Shown: piece by piece, positions 12,450 through 25,814 of the stretch
Layout: every line of letters starts with the position of its first letter
How positions within the stretch are numbered: position 1 is the first letter of the stretch
Source of the DNA: Epiperipatus broadwayi
Taxonomy: Eukaryota > Onychophora > Udeonychophora > Euonychophora > Peripatidae
Direction: 5' to 3'
DNA length: 64,000 nt
Assembly (NCBI GenBank): GCA_028023455.1
Contig: JAQFVV010012489.1
Coordinates: 1,332,381-1,396,380 of the forward strand
Position numbers and translations under genes: made by a program
Notes under the pieces: generated by a model
Told to the model about the DNA's origin: nothing
What the model saw: only the letters and a program-made list of their open reading frames with translations
Database searches by the model: none

Positions 12450-14560
12450 AATAATTTAAAAAAAAAAAACTCCCTTTTTAAAAGTTTTACGTTTAAAAAA
12501 AGTATTAAACTTTTGTATTCCTCTTTTCTCATCTTCTATTTTTATTTTCTCTTTTTTTTTAACTAGAATTTTTTTTATTCTATTTTATATATATCATCAT
12601 TTTCATCGATTATTTATCTATTGCAGAATGAAAAATTTTGAAGCTCTATTTCAACTTTGTCTTATTTTTCTCACTTGGCTGAAGTAAATATTCTTATCTA
12701 TTCCTCTTATAATAATTTTCATATTTCTTAAGAGACTCTTAGAATCCAAATGAAATCTTTAATAGACCATCTATTCTTATCTTTTCTAACAATATTTTTA
12801 GCACACATTATTATCTATTAAAGACTACATTATTTTAGTGATATTTTTTTTATTCTTTTACTTGTGCAACTTACTTTTAATCTTTTCTGATCAGTTCTAA
12901 CATCCATTTTTATAATTAACTAGGTAATTTCCAATATCTTCATTGTTCTTTTATTAAGTATGCAGTTTCAGATCCATTATTATATTTAAAATCTTCCTTT
13001 TCAAACATAAAATATATTTCTTTATTCATTATATTTCTATCTATATTAAATAATTTGTTCGCTTATTTATAATTATTGAATTTTAATTTACTCTTAATTT
13101 TCTCTTTTTTACAAAACTTATTTTCAATGATTCTATAGATTTGATAGGTTTAATCTATATTTCTCTTTTTCTTTCATCTAATAACTCCTGCTTTTTCTGC
13201 AATTCTAAAGCATTGTTTATGATAACTATCAAATCATATGCAAAATGCACGTGACTTAAGTAATATTGATTAATATGTATTCTCTTAAGCATCACATGAT
13301 GGCAATACTGTGTGGAGAGTTTTGCTCTGTTTATCATGTATTCTCTTAACATCACACAATTCTTCTTATAAAGATAACTTCTTGAAAACTGCTTTTGTAA
13401 TATAATCCTTCACTCTGTAATCTATTTACTGATCTATTTTGATAAATACTTTTCAAATTATAAAAATATTGTAGGTTAATCACATCAGAGATATTTATAG
13501 AGTCAAATGTTTTTTGCTAATTTATTAAATCCAGTTCAAAATATATTTCTGTTTTATTAATGTTTTCAATAATATCTCTTAATATTGGCATAGGTTTATT
13601 GTTTTATGATTACATTATTTCTCCATATAAATTTACCACTTGTTTCCAAAACTTCTTGCAGATTCCTAAAATTGTGAATGATAATAAAATCTTCATAATA
13701 TATATGTTACATACATATATGCAAGTATAACTTAGACAAAATTTAATTTAAAATGTACAAATTTTGATAATCAAAAACAAATTTAAAAATATATAACAGT
13801 GACGTTATAGAAAATACAATGCACTAGTAAATAAAGAGGTAAAGAGAAAGAAAGAGAGAAAATGATAAAGAAAATGAGAAGGAGAAAGAGAGACCAAGAT
13901 AGTGACAGAAAGACAAATAGAGAGATTGTGATAGAGAAAGGAAAGAAAATAGTGACCTGACTAAGTATGCAAGATGAGAAAATAACTGTCTGAGGGATGA
14001 TTCATGATGGTATTCATAAAGATAGGATGATATGAAATTTATGAATACATTTGTGTATTTTAAAATTATGGATAATTGATATCATGAATAATGAGTTCAT
14101 GGAAATGGAAAGCTTCCTGAATTTTTAAATCCAGCTTGATTTTTTGGTTTACTTGAGTCCCTTTATTTTTGTAGATAATTTTTGAAAATTTATTAAATAT
14201 ATATAATTGATAAAAAAAAATGTACATAATTTTAATACATTCTTTTTATCTATCTTGGATATCAATATCATCATTATATTTGTTCACTTAAGTAGTAAAT
14301 TCTTATGATGTAGATATTTTAATGTTTGATTTCATCAGGCATTTCTCTTTTATTCATGCACTTTTTAAAATTATTAGTAATGATTCCGTTAATGTCTATA
14401 GCCTTTTGGCTTTTTATTGGTTAAAGACATGCCTCAATTCTTCTTTTAAAATTTCAGTTATGATGACACTGTTTTTTTCTTCTTACTGATGAAGTAATTT
14501 TCTTCTCAATTCTAGGTTGATACTTTATCCAACACAGTTCTCTAGATCTACTTTTAGATC
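12450..14560 (-). pseudogene. Decayed RTE-like LINE, copy 1
   Basis: The minus strand carries remnants collinear with the better copy at 38,730-40,740. Near 12,730-12,790 is the 3' block that reads AGAATCC...TAGACCATCTATTC on the plus strand. Around 13,155-13,300 is a peptide LSHVHFAYDLIVIINNALEL, corresponding to the reverse transcriptase active-site region (FADD degraded to FAYD). Near 14,370 is AIDINGIITN, corresponding to APRNDGIIID of the finger region. Stops and frameshifts throughout make it non-functional. The limits are approximate. Confidence 0.55.
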
Positions 14561-17500
14561 TTTTGATCAGGCTACCAACAGGCTCTATTGATGGTGAACA
14601 AATAAACAAACAGTGCTGACTAAAAGCTTCTGCTGTGTAGAATAAGATATTAGTTCATCAAAGGATGGGTATTGTTTTAGATATAGCAGTCTTTTCTGTC
14701 TCTCTCTTCTCCACCTTCAGTCACTTAAGTTATTGTAAAATCTGCTTATCATAAGCCTCTCATGCTATTGGACATCTCCTTATACTAACTGTAACAAAGA
14801 AATTGTGTGTTTGGGCGACATTATTTCAATCTTCTAACTACATGCTCACATAACATAAATTTGCAGGATTAAAAACCTTTAATATACCACAACAATTATT
14901 TATGTAACTTTGAATCTGATAGAATTAAAAATGTAAAGTCATATGTAACTGATTTGTCAAAAGCAGAATACTACAGAATTAACAAACACCGATATATAAA
15001 ACAATTAAAAAATAAAATTAACAAACAAAGCTGTACTTAGAAATAATAAAACATGGATTGTCATACCATACTTACTACAAATACATAATTATAAATTTAT
15101 TAAACACACATTGATTACGTAAGTAATATTTACAGAGGCTATAACCTCGATAATATGTGTACAAATACATAACAAAATAATAAATATTTGTTCAGACCAA
15201 TTTAATGTGAGATTTTGAAGCCCTATTAATTTAAATAAATTTATTAACAACATTAAAGATAAAACACAAACAATTGGCTGACCCAATGTACTTTATGCTG
15301 TAGGGTACATAATGTCTGCCTACATATATACTATGGGAAGATGAATTTAAACTCATTTCAATGTCATTGATACATTGATCTTTTGAAGTCACAAAAGGAA
15401 ACATAGCCATAACTTTGATCAAAGTTGTATTAAAATAATGTGTAAAGAGAAAAATGATTGCAAATACAAAATCAAAGAGTTATGTTTCATTGCAAAAAAT
15501 GAGTACATAATGAACTAGAGAATGATAGTATTTAAATCAGCAAAAGAATGATTTTTTTCAGCACAATAACCATAAACATGACATGAAAGCATCAAAAGTA
15601 TACTTGGTGATAATAATTCAATAAACATATTTAAATTCTTTTTATTATTTCTTTATATATATGTGTGTGTAGTGATTAGAGAAATAACATTTTCAAATTT
15701 AATAAAATAAAAAATATTTTTGGTGAAGCAATTGAAAATACTTCTATACAATAACAGAGAAAGGAAAATGACACAGGAATAATAAATGTACAATGTATAT
15801 TATTGTGAATGTCTCAGTGGCCAGTTTTATTCAATTATTTACCAATTCTATGTAATCTTGGAGTTTTATCTCAATATGGTCTTACTGTGACAACATTTGT
15901 TTTACAATATTACATTAAATAAATTCAATAGAACAGCATTGAATCTATGTTTTTGTACTGTCATGTCAAGAGTTATCAACAAATAAAAAAATTCTATAAT
16001 GGAAAGTTAACTTGCAGAACTCAAGTTGCACAAAATGAAGGTATTTGTTTACATATTTGTAAAACAAAGAAGAATCTAAACAAATTTTTATATTTAAGAT
16101 TACTTTTATTAACTAAGATTTTTTTAATAATAATTATAAAATATATTTTATTTTTATAACTATATTGTAATTTCAGAATGAAATCAAGTGGGAAAAATTA
16201 TTTTATTTTAGCTAATCTAAAAATGAATTTATTTATTTTCTTAAAATAAATTTATAGGTTTCAATATTTTTGTTACTTTATATTTAAAATTAATTTCAAT
16301 AATAATTATGGTAAAAAATAGTTTTATTTTGCCTCAAACTTTAGTTAAAATGAAGTTTATATATTTGCAAAATTAATATATATTTATTTACATTAAACAA
16401 TACAGTTAAGAGTTATCTTTTTTTACTATATTTTTTATTAATTTTAATATTATTTTTAAATTGTATGTATTAATCTATTTATGATTTAGTGTTATTTCAA
16501 TAAATTTTATTTCATTACAAAATAATTAAGTCTGGCATTTAAAGGAATTTAAAAAACTTTTCACAATTTTGTCTATATTAAGTTATCATGATTAATTGTG
16601 AAGAGAAATAAATAAATAATCACATGGTCAGTTGCCCAGAAGATGACGTAAAACAAAGGCTTCACTAACAAACAGTTTCTCATAAAGAAAAAGTAATGGG
16701 GAAATCCTAACTTATCAGATTTGCCATTTATCAAGTAGCAAGGATTTGTGTAGTTTTCCACCCTTGCTTTATACTTTAATTAATAACTAGTAGACATTTA
16801 CTAAGTGACGAATATTGAATGGTTAGCAGATATGGCTACAGCTGGTCATCTTGAAAAAAATTCTAAACATGATTTAAACCTGGAGAATAATTGCAAAATA
16901 GATTATTATTAACATTATTATTATTATTATAAAATATAATTAAAGTTTATTACAGTGACAAATAGTAGACTCTACAAGTCAAGTTTCATGAAACATAATC
17001 TTACATTGTCACTTCCAGTTCTCAAACATTTATGAAATCTTGAGAAATATCATGTGATTATTTTTGGTCCATGTGGTTTGGTGGGCTGATAGGATGACAA
17101 TCTCTGGAGCTTGTTCTGCATGGTTTAATGCAATGGTAAAAATGTGAAGTATGGACTCAAGATCTGTCGATTGTGACTCCAATTATGTCACTTCTGGTGC
17201 TTGAACTACTTATGAACCCCTGATTAATAAATCATTTGATTATTTATCTACAATTAAATGCATTTAAATGTGAGCAATCTTAGTTTCCTTTTGTTTGAAG
17301 ATTATTCACTTCAAGGCCCAAGATCCTTCTAAGCCATGCTGTTTTGCTTTTAAAAAAGGGGCATAAGAATCATTTTAAGACGTTATAAAACCTTTTGAAT
17401 TTTTAAAAAAATTAACATATAAGACCTTTCTGTAAAAAAAAAAATCCTCTAAACAGTTTTTAATGGAGTCTTATAATATAAGAAAAAATTAAATAAATAA

Positions 17501-17922
17501 AACAAATTATTGTTGTAAGGAAAAAACAAATTACTAATACAATTCATTTTATTTTTAGAACAGCTTGATTATAAAAAGAAAGGAAAAGCCTAATCAATGA
17601 CATTATAAAAGAAGGTAGCTTAGTTTGCTATTTTTTCCCTCTCCTGTGACTAATTTACTGAAAATTAAATAATAAAAATAACTTTACTCTAAAGTAGAGC
17701 TGCAGGCGAAAATAAAAATAAATAATTGGTTTTGTCATCGATTAAGTAGAAATTCTCATAGAGCGTTTAATAAGATTGTGCTATATACAAAATCTTTTCA
17801 AAAGATACAGTAATCCTTTTATAATTCAATATATCAAATTTTTATACTGTAAATATCTAAAAATTAATTATATCTATAAAAAACTAGTGGTAAGGACTAA
17901 GTAAAACTTTTGTGCTGGTATA

Positions 17923-17924
<2 letters not shown>
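14561..17924. other. AT-rich spacer with a diverged direct repeat near 17 kb
   Basis: No coding region recognised. Bases about 17,003-17,070 and 17,181-17,250 resemble each other (shared TGTCACTTC, ACTTATGAA-like and GATTATTT), a diverged direct repeat with a period near 178 bp. Bases 13,830-13,940, inside the preceding LINE remnant, are a purine-rich AG tract. Confidence 0.5.

Positions 17925-17957
<33 letters not shown>
17925..17957. repeat. Poly-A run of 33 bases
   Basis: Uninterrupted A-run immediately before the GATA microsatellite. It could be the tail of an insertion now expanded into the microsatellite, or simple slippage. Confidence 0.9.
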
Positions 17958-17959
<2 letters not shown>

Positions 17960-17974
17960 TGATGATGAGAGATT

Positions 17975-18414
<440 letters not shown>

Positions 18415-18814
18415 CGTTTCATAAACCCTTTATCATCATAACATAGAGGCACTGGAAAATTTTCATTTAAAACTACTCCAAAATATATTTTCTTAAATAT
18501 TTTTGGCAAAGCATGTGAAGTTAAAAAGAGTAACAATTTTCTAAAAAGATATAATAAGTTGAACTTGACAGAGAGTAAAGATTATCTCAAGAATATTATT
18601 AAAAGATGTTATGTCAATTGCTTTTATTGAGAAAATATGATTGAGATAAGTATATTGTAGGAAACTACTATTAGAAAAAATATTAAAATCTATCAGGAAA
18701 AAAGTGGTACCAGTTTATTAAGTACTCTGGGACATTTGTAACACTAGGAGGAGTTCCAAACCATTGCTGACACAGACAGGTGATAAATGAGTTAGATAAT
18801 TCACTGAAAATTAA

Positions 18815-19894
18815 TAACATTAATTTCATTGAAATTAAAAAACACACCCCAGAGTTGATATTTTATTTCAATTAGAAAATAAATTAACAAATAAAACATG
18901 GCATTGGTTGCATTTCAAATTCAAATGAGAAAGATTACATAGTGGCAAAGAGTTTGTAATTTACTACTAATATGACAGATATAATATTACATTTAATTAA
19001 CAAATATTAAAATAAAAACAATATAGATATTTTGTTAAATACAAAAAATAAAATAAAAATTAAAAATATTTGCTTGTATTTTGGCAAAAATAAAAAACTA
19101 AATTAAAACAGCCATTAAATGGATGCCTAAACTAATGTAAAAAATGAGTAAAAACAGTTATAATATTATCTGTGATTAGTAAATATTAAAATAAAAACAT
19201 TACAAATATTTTGTTAAACACGAAATAAATTAACAAAAATATTTGCTTGAAAATTTTTGAAATAAAATAAAATATGGTAGCAGAATTCATGCTTAAACTA
19301 ATGCAAAAAAGGACTAAAAATATGGTGGCATAATGCATGAAAAAAACATTTAGAATATGGCAAATATTAAAATTAATATTACAATAACATAAACATGATT
19401 AAAAAATTAAAACAGATAAAACATTAAATATATGACTAAACTATCACAGAATGAAATATTGAATACATGTTTAATCTAACATAAAAATGAATAAAATATA
19501 TGTGTTGAAATGAAAAATTCATTAAAACATTAAATGAAATTATGGGAGAAATATTTTATGTTTGTTCTTTTTAAAAAAAAAAAAATGACAGATTTATTTT
19601 ATTTTGTTGATTTTTGAACAACAAATAGTAAAATATTACCTGAAAGTGTGTTGTACTTTTCCTACAGGGTTAGAATAAAGGAGAGAAAAAAATTGTAATT
19701 TAAATATAGAAGCGGGGTGGGGGTGGTGGCTTACTTATGAATTCCTGATTTTAGTCATAAAGGAAAACAAAAGAATTAAATGTTAAAGTGCAAAAAAAAT
19801 CTATCTATTTGCCTTTCCATGTATCTATCTATCTATCTATCTATCCATCCATCCATCCATCCATCCATCCATCCATCCATCCATCCATCCATCC

Positions 19895-19976
<82 letters not shown>

Positions 19977-20660
19977 GAATCCATCAATCCATTCATATAA
20001 ATACTCATCCATTCATTCTAACTCTCTTTATCTATCTATCTACTTATCTTCCTATCTTTGTATCTGTGTATATATCTCTATTCAATTATCTGACTTTATG
20101 AACTATATACCTATCAATATATGTCTAAATCAACATAAGAATGAATTAAAAATGTGTTTAAATGAAAAATTTATCAAAACTTAAAAAGAAAATTATGAGA
20201 GAAATATTTTATGTTATTCATTAAAAAAAATACATGACATATTTTATTTGGTTGTTTTTAAACAACAAATAACTCAGGATTTTAAAGTGATAAAAAAAAA
20301 GCAATCATATTTTTATTCATTCTTTGGTTACCTTAAGTATCATTCTGCCACCATATTTGACTTTTTATATATATCAAATATCAAGCAAATGTTTTTGAAT
20401 TTTTGGGTATTTAATAAAATATCCATAATGTTTTTACTTTAATATTTTTTAATTACAGGTTATAATATATCTACCATAGTAGTAATTTACAAACTTTTTG
20501 CTACCACATCAGTAGTAAAATAAATATTCCTCACTTTAATTTGGAATACTACCAATATCATGTTTTCTTTGTTAATTTATTTTCTAATTGTATTAAAATA
20601 CTAACTCTTTGTTGTTTTTTTAATAATTTCTGGTGAAATTTGGTTTTATTTGGATTGTAC
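18815..20660. repeat. Complex repeat: inverted arms plus internal direct repeats
   Basis: The segment 18,815-19,285 recurs in inverted, diverged form at about 20,290-20,660 (shared TTAGAAAATAAATTAACAAA, ATATTTGCTTG and AATATGGTGGCAGAAT-like blocks). Inside, 19,487-19,620 is repeated directly at 20,137-20,270 (shared GAGAAATATTTTATG and GAACAACAAATA), and a unit of about 180 bp is repeated at 19,000 and 19,180. A CTAT/CCAT microsatellite lies between the direct repeats. The layout resembles an old non-autonomous element with both direct and inverted copies. I found no ribozyme core in it. Confidence 0.5.
19799..19977. repeat. CTAT/CCAT microsatellite
   Basis: Tetranucleotide run CTAT, CCAT, CTAT, opposite in strand sense to the array at 17,975-18,414. 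Shorter irregular CTAT units continue to about 20,050. Open frames across it are artefacts of the repeat. Confidence 0.95.
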
Positions 20661-20689
20661 AAAATGTCTAGAACACCTGTAACTGATTT

Positions 20690-22640
20690 CTGACAAATTA
20701 TCTAAGATTGTTTATCATTTTCCTGTTAAGTGATGTGATGGACTGTGACTTCTCCTTATACAGAGTCAGGAATCTCTCAGCAACTATGCCCAGAGAAACC
20801 TGTTAGTCACTTTACCTTCACTTTCCATTCCCCACCCTAAGTTTTTCCATAATATGCCCCATCCCATTTGCACAACATAATCTTTGTCAACTCCATGGCC
20901 TTCATATATAAATCCCCATTATCTTCTCCCAAACCCAGTATAAAAACCAATAACCCACTTTTTGTATAATCACTTTATTCATATTTATTCTTTCATAACT
21001 TCATTATTTATGCCCTTTCTGCTTCCAAGCATTTCCATTGAATTAACATATGCCTAATATTTTGTATGCCTTTCTTACACAACTTGCAGACTAAATCACC
21101 CATATTTTTTCACTTATGTGTATATTTCCTTAGTGCTAAAGATCCCATTTGTGCCTTAAACAATAAACATTCCGCTTACTTCTATATATATTTAAACTCA
21201 TTTTACTCTCCATACTAATTCTCCATCTCTCCAACTCTCTATTTTTTATTCATTCATCTATTCTTCTATCTCATTCCTTACCACTATAACACTCAACAAT
21301 CCTCCTAACACAATCATCCCATCTTTTGTACAAGTATACTGATATAAATTCTTTATCCAAATCTTCTGCATATCACATTACCTTTCTTATCCATCTTGTT
21401 GCCTGCACTTTACTCATAACTCAATTAAATACTATTTTGGCTATTCTTTTATTATCCATAATCTGCAATTTGCCAAACATTTTCATTTTCCTTTTTGCAT
21501 CGCTCATATAAAAACTTGACCATCCCATTTCTCCTTGAATTGCCTTTTTTGCTATCCACACATCTGCAACTAATGCATGTCTTCATACTTCCCTTTGTAC
21601 TTTTTCTAAGTAATCTAATACTCCTTTACTAACACATAACACATCACTGCCATATGTTAACCCTGCTACTGCAACTCCCTTCCATGCAATTCTAGGTACA
21701 TCATATTTATTATATGAAAATACTGTTAATTTCTTTACCAATCCCTTTCTTTTCTTTGCTTCATTTATCAATTTTTTCTCCCTCTCATCCAACTAATTTT
21801 TCTGATTACTTAAGATGATTCCAAAATAACTATATCTATTGACCAGACTTAACTTTATATCCCCCAATAAAAATTGTATTCTCTTTCCATAGTATTAACC
21901 ATCATTATATTTGATTTTTTTTTCACTAAATTTAATCCCCATCTCTTTACTCCCTCTTGCCCATGTACTCAGCATACTTCCATATCTTCTCTTCTTTCTG
22001 CACACAAAAAGACATTATCTGCAAAAAAAGACTCAACAAAATGTATACTCCCTTGCCATCTATTAACAGTACCTCTATCCTCTTTCTAGTCTCTCTATTG
22101 TTTTTTACCCAAATACAACAAAAACAAAATAGGTGACATAGAGAATCCTTGCCTTAGTCCCACACCATTTTTAACTTTAACTGATTCTATATCCCTTAAT
22201 TGATATGTATAATAATTATTTTAATATATTTTTTTAATAATACCCAATAAAACTTCATCCAATCCCAAATTTGCTAGACTTATCCATAATCTATTTCTAT
22301 TTACTCTATCATATGCCTTCTCTATATCTATAAAACTCATATATAACTGTATACCTGAATTCCTAATCATATCCATAAGTTGTGTAACTACAAATAAACT
22401 ATTTCCTATATGCCTATCTGACCTGAAACCTGCTTGCATTGCCCCCACTGCATCATTTTCTTCCATCCATTTTTGCAATTCTTCCAGCCACCATATATGA
22501 AAAAACTTTACATAAAATTGATGTTACCACTAACGGTCTATAATTGTTTAACTTTTTATGATCCTTACCTTTCCTTTAAATAATAATCTTACTCTTGTAT
22601 TACTCCAACTACCCAGAAAAACTCCGTATCAACACTAATT
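20690..22640 (-). pseudogene. Decayed LINE reverse transcriptase (second LINE family)
   Basis: Minus strand, 5' end near 22,640. Fragments in order: RT palm motif A in SFIDIEKAYDRVNRNRLW (about 22,290-22,345); motif B GLRQGFSMSPILF (about 22,135-22,175); active-site box FFADNVFLCAERRE (about 22,000-22,030), where the second catalytic Asp of FADD is Asn; then AVAGLTYGSDVLCVSK and LEKVQREV (21,583-21,690); and near 21,009-21,093 a Cys/His block VCKLCKKGIQNIRHM...WKC. The order and the GLTYGS/QREV block resemble LINEs frequent in ticks and spiders (from memory, not searched). Frameshifts and the FADN change make it inactive. Confidence 0.75.
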
Positions 22641-24090
22641 CAGTGGCTCCCCTAGTGTCAAAAATGTCCTAGAATGTTTACTAAACTAATACCAAGAACA
22701 TTATTTTAAAAAAAAAAAAAATACAAATAAATAAACTTCTCAATTAGATGTGGCTTCTGTGAATATACATGTAGTAAAAGAATTGTTTAAAATAATTATT
22801 AAAGCATTCCTTTAATTTTTATTTTTGCTGTTATTATTACTTCTGATATAGAATGTCTTAGTAGTATACATAAATATATACCCAGATAGGAGTATATAAT
22901 ATTCAACATAATTTATTAGTCAATAGGAAGCCAGCTGAATTGTAAGCTCTAAATGATTCATATTTAAATGAAATGAATATGACATAAATAGTATGATCAA
23001 CAAAATCTATTGCTATGCCATATACTTAAAGTATAAACATGTTTCCATCAGTGTATTCACTACTAACCCTGTGATTGAGCTAGCTAGGGCTGGGCACCTA
23101 ATCATGCATAATGAAAAAATCTCCCAGTCCTGATTTTCAGTATAATTCTTACTTTCAATGGTCGGATAGGCACTTGGGATTGGAAAAGTCTGATGCCCAT
23201 AAATAACTGTTAGCCTTAACCTAGATTAAGAAGAAGTAGCTATATTATTGGGGAAACATAGTGAAATGATTAGATTATTTTTGTAATTGATAAAATCTTT
23301 TCACTCTGTAATAGTATCTATAATCATATAATAAATCAGATAGATGTTTGTATATTTATTGATTTATTCTTTAATCAAATACTATTATAGGAATAAATCA
23401 ATTCAAACCAATTCCGTTCTCTTGGTAGATACTCCTGAAATAATTATCTGCAGATAAATGGTGACTAAACAGACATCACTATATAATTTAGTTTAAACAT
23501 AATGTATGTTACATTAGCTTGGGACCAAGTACTACCCGGGTTAGTCTGTTAAAATGACCACATGATTCACGGTCAATATTAGTACAGTAATGGTTTTTTA
23601 ATTAAATGACAAATATTTTGTTACCCTAATAAAACATCCACATATATATGTATTTACTACTTTCATTTTATTCATAAAAAAGTACTTAATGTTTGTAAAA
23701 TTTTAGTTTTGTTACAATATTTACAAAGGAATTATTTATGATTAATAAAATAGTGATCTTTATTATATATTTTTTAAAAAATCATTTTAAATTTGTTGTA
23801 AATGAAAAATTTAAAATCAATTGCAATGAGATTTTAAAAAATGTTTTGAGATTAATGCTTCTTTTTTTTTATTAAGGAAAAAAAAATTCAGATGACTGAT
23901 CACCTGCTACATGATGTAAATACATTGGTTGTTTAAAAAAAATTTGAGATCATATGACAGTCAATAACCGTAGTCTTCTCTATTGATTCATAAGAGTCTT
24001 TGAATTTCAGGGTCCTTTAATTCACAGATCCTTAGAACTTCATTCATGTTGCCATAATTTTGTATAAACCACATCTATAGGATTCATACT
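22641..24090. other. AT-rich spacer; possible SINE-like patch at 23,045-23,240
   Basis: Mostly AT-rich. Bases 23,045-23,240 are more balanced and end in an AAGAAGAAG-type tail as at about 5,225. If the block at 24,091-24,300 is a terminal exon, the lower part of this stretch would be its 3' untranslated region. Confidence 0.45.
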
Positions 24091-24300
24091 TCAAACCATT
24101 TCTGAATTTCCATCACCTTTCTGTTCTGAGTCTTCTTCAAAATTTTCCTCTTGTGAGCTTACTTCTTCATCATCTGTGATTTCTTCCCTTTCATCAGTAC
24201 ACACAGGGATAGTACTATTTTGTTGATGCATTACCTTTGGACAGCCATCTACTTCCCTGCTTCCAGACCTGTCACTATGAGCCTCAACACTCCATTGCTC
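24091..24300 (-). CDS. Possible terminal coding exon with an acidic C-terminus (unrecognised gene)
   Basis: On the minus strand an open stretch of 69 codons runs from about 24,300 to a TGA at 24,091-24,093. The composition is clearly more coding-like than the surrounding DNA: after a polar start (EQWSVEAHSDRSGSREVDGC) comes an acidic tail with runs such as ITDDEEVSSQEENFEED, ending GNSEMV. The codon upstream of the stretch is a stop, so it would have to enter from an intron. A possible acceptor lies at TTTATAAG, but its pyrimidine tract is poor. No domain is recognised. It could be the last exon of a host gene, or an exon-like piece carried by a transposon. No further exon can be joined to it with confidence. 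Confidence 0.4.
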   Translation of the reverse strand, partial: EQWSVEAHSDRSGSREVDGCPKVMHQQNSTIPVCTDEREEITDDEEVSSQEENFEEDSEQKGDGNSEMV

Positions 24301-24739
24301 TTATAAATGCAATTTTTTAAAATTATTGTTTTTTTTTTGTAGTATGAAATGATAATGAATAAAAATTTGCATAATACATCCATCTACTTATATTAAAACA
24401 TATAACATAAACTAAAAATTTGTTTTACAAATGAAATTCAATGTTCTTTTAATGGTTCTGTTTGAAAGAAAAACTTACATTTTTAAAACTTAAAATTTCT
24501 AATATACATTCAAAACCACTTTTGCATCATTTTCAAACATGCCTAATAGAAAAATCAAAAATATGTATCTTAACAATGTAGACAACACATTAAAGTTTAT
24601 CATATATCCCAAATTACTAAAATGCTATAATAAATTTTATAAAAGAGTGCAAATTTAATGCAAATAAAATACTTTACTCAACTTATCTTTAGTCAGAGAT
24701 TTGACCTAAACATAAGTGTAAATAATGTTATTATTTATA

Positions 24740-25135
24740 AATTTTTATTTATGGCTCTGAGACTTGGACACTTAACAAAAATCAGTTCATAGACATTGAC
24801 TATGTAATGAAGTATGAAGAGATGTACGTTAGAACTAACTAGAAGAAATAAAAATGAATAGATGAATGTGAGAACAAATAGATATGACTAGCATCATTGA
24901 AAGAATTAAAAGATTAAAGTGTGACATATTACTACAAGAGATGGAAATTTATGATCAGTTGAAATTTTAAATTAATTCCAATATATTACAAAAGATCCAT
25001 ATAAAGATCATATGTGGCGTGAATGAAATAACTGGTGTAATATGAAGAAGAAAAGCTAAAGGTTGAAGAATGTGGGTTAAACCTGGAGAAACCTTCACCT
25101 GTAGTGAATCCATAATGATTGATGTTGATGATTGT
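24740..25135 (+). pseudogene. 3' fragment of an RTE-like LINE
   Basis: Plus-strand peptide YGSETWTLNKNQ (from about 24,750) matches the conserved YGSETWTLNRRAI block of the copy at 38,730-40,740. It is followed by decayed sequence and a TGATGTTGATGA tail. It is 5'-truncated and full of stops. Confidence 0.6.
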
Positions 25136-25215
25136 GAGATTAACATCTCAAACTAGCATTCTAATTATGTAATAGTCAGTGAAGCATGAGATTGAAAGAT
25201 TCACAAGTTATATCC

Positions 25216-25814
25216 ATATATATATATATATATGATAAACAAAAAAGCAAGTTAAAAAACTTGCTAACGCTTGTATTTATGTCCACAGATGGCGTTCTAC
25301 CAAAAACACCTATCAAGCGTATGTTTCGTTTACATAAACGTCAGAGTAGTTAGTATTCACTATCTCTAACTATAATTCCACTTTCAGATCATGATTTCAA
25401 GCTATTTGCTATCGTCAGTGAAAGATAGGAATAAAGAAATTAGATCTAAATACAAACTCTGAGCATTTATGAAACAATTTCTATTCAGCTTGCAAGCGTG
25501 AATTTTTTAGACACGTAATGTCTTCAAACTCAGCATAGCAAACCAGATAGCTATATGGGTCTGATCTCAGTTCAGCATCACCACATAGTAGAAGCCTCTG
25601 CAATCTATATCATTGCAAGAAAGACCTCAAAGGTACATTTATGATAAACAAAAAAGCAAGTTAAAAAACTTGCTAACGCTTGTATTTATGTCCACAGATG
25701 GCGTTCTACCAAAAACACCTATCAAGCGTATGTTTCGTTTACATAAATGAAACATACGCTTGATAGGTGTTTTTGGTAGAACGCCATCTGTGGACATATA
25801 TATATATATATATA
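25216..25814 (-). mobile_element. Hammerhead retroelement family B with direct repeats and inverted 5' piece
   Basis: A 107-bp segment at 25,232-25,338 is repeated directly at 25,641-25,747 (period 409 bp). Next to the second repeat, 25,749-25,798 is a perfect 50-bp inverted copy of 25,687-25,736. On the minus strand, which is the ribozyme sense, the order is inverted piece, repeat, interior, hammerhead (25,381-25,424), repeat. TA repeats flank both sides. There is no open frame. Direct pseudo-LTR-like repeats plus a short inverted piece are the layout known for Penelope-like elements and their small derivatives. Confidence 0.75.
25381..25424 (-). ncRNA. Type I hammerhead ribozyme motif, family B
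   Basis: Minus strand: stem I CTTTCA paired with TGAAAG (6 bp, perfect); core CTGACGA; stem II AGC/GCT with loop AAATA and a T-T at 10.1-11.1; GAAA; stem III ATCATGAT, self-complementary with no loop; C17, giving an AUC cleavage triplet; then the other half of stem I. Every conserved core base of the family is present. The weak point is the short stem II with a mismatch at its base. Confidence 0.75.
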
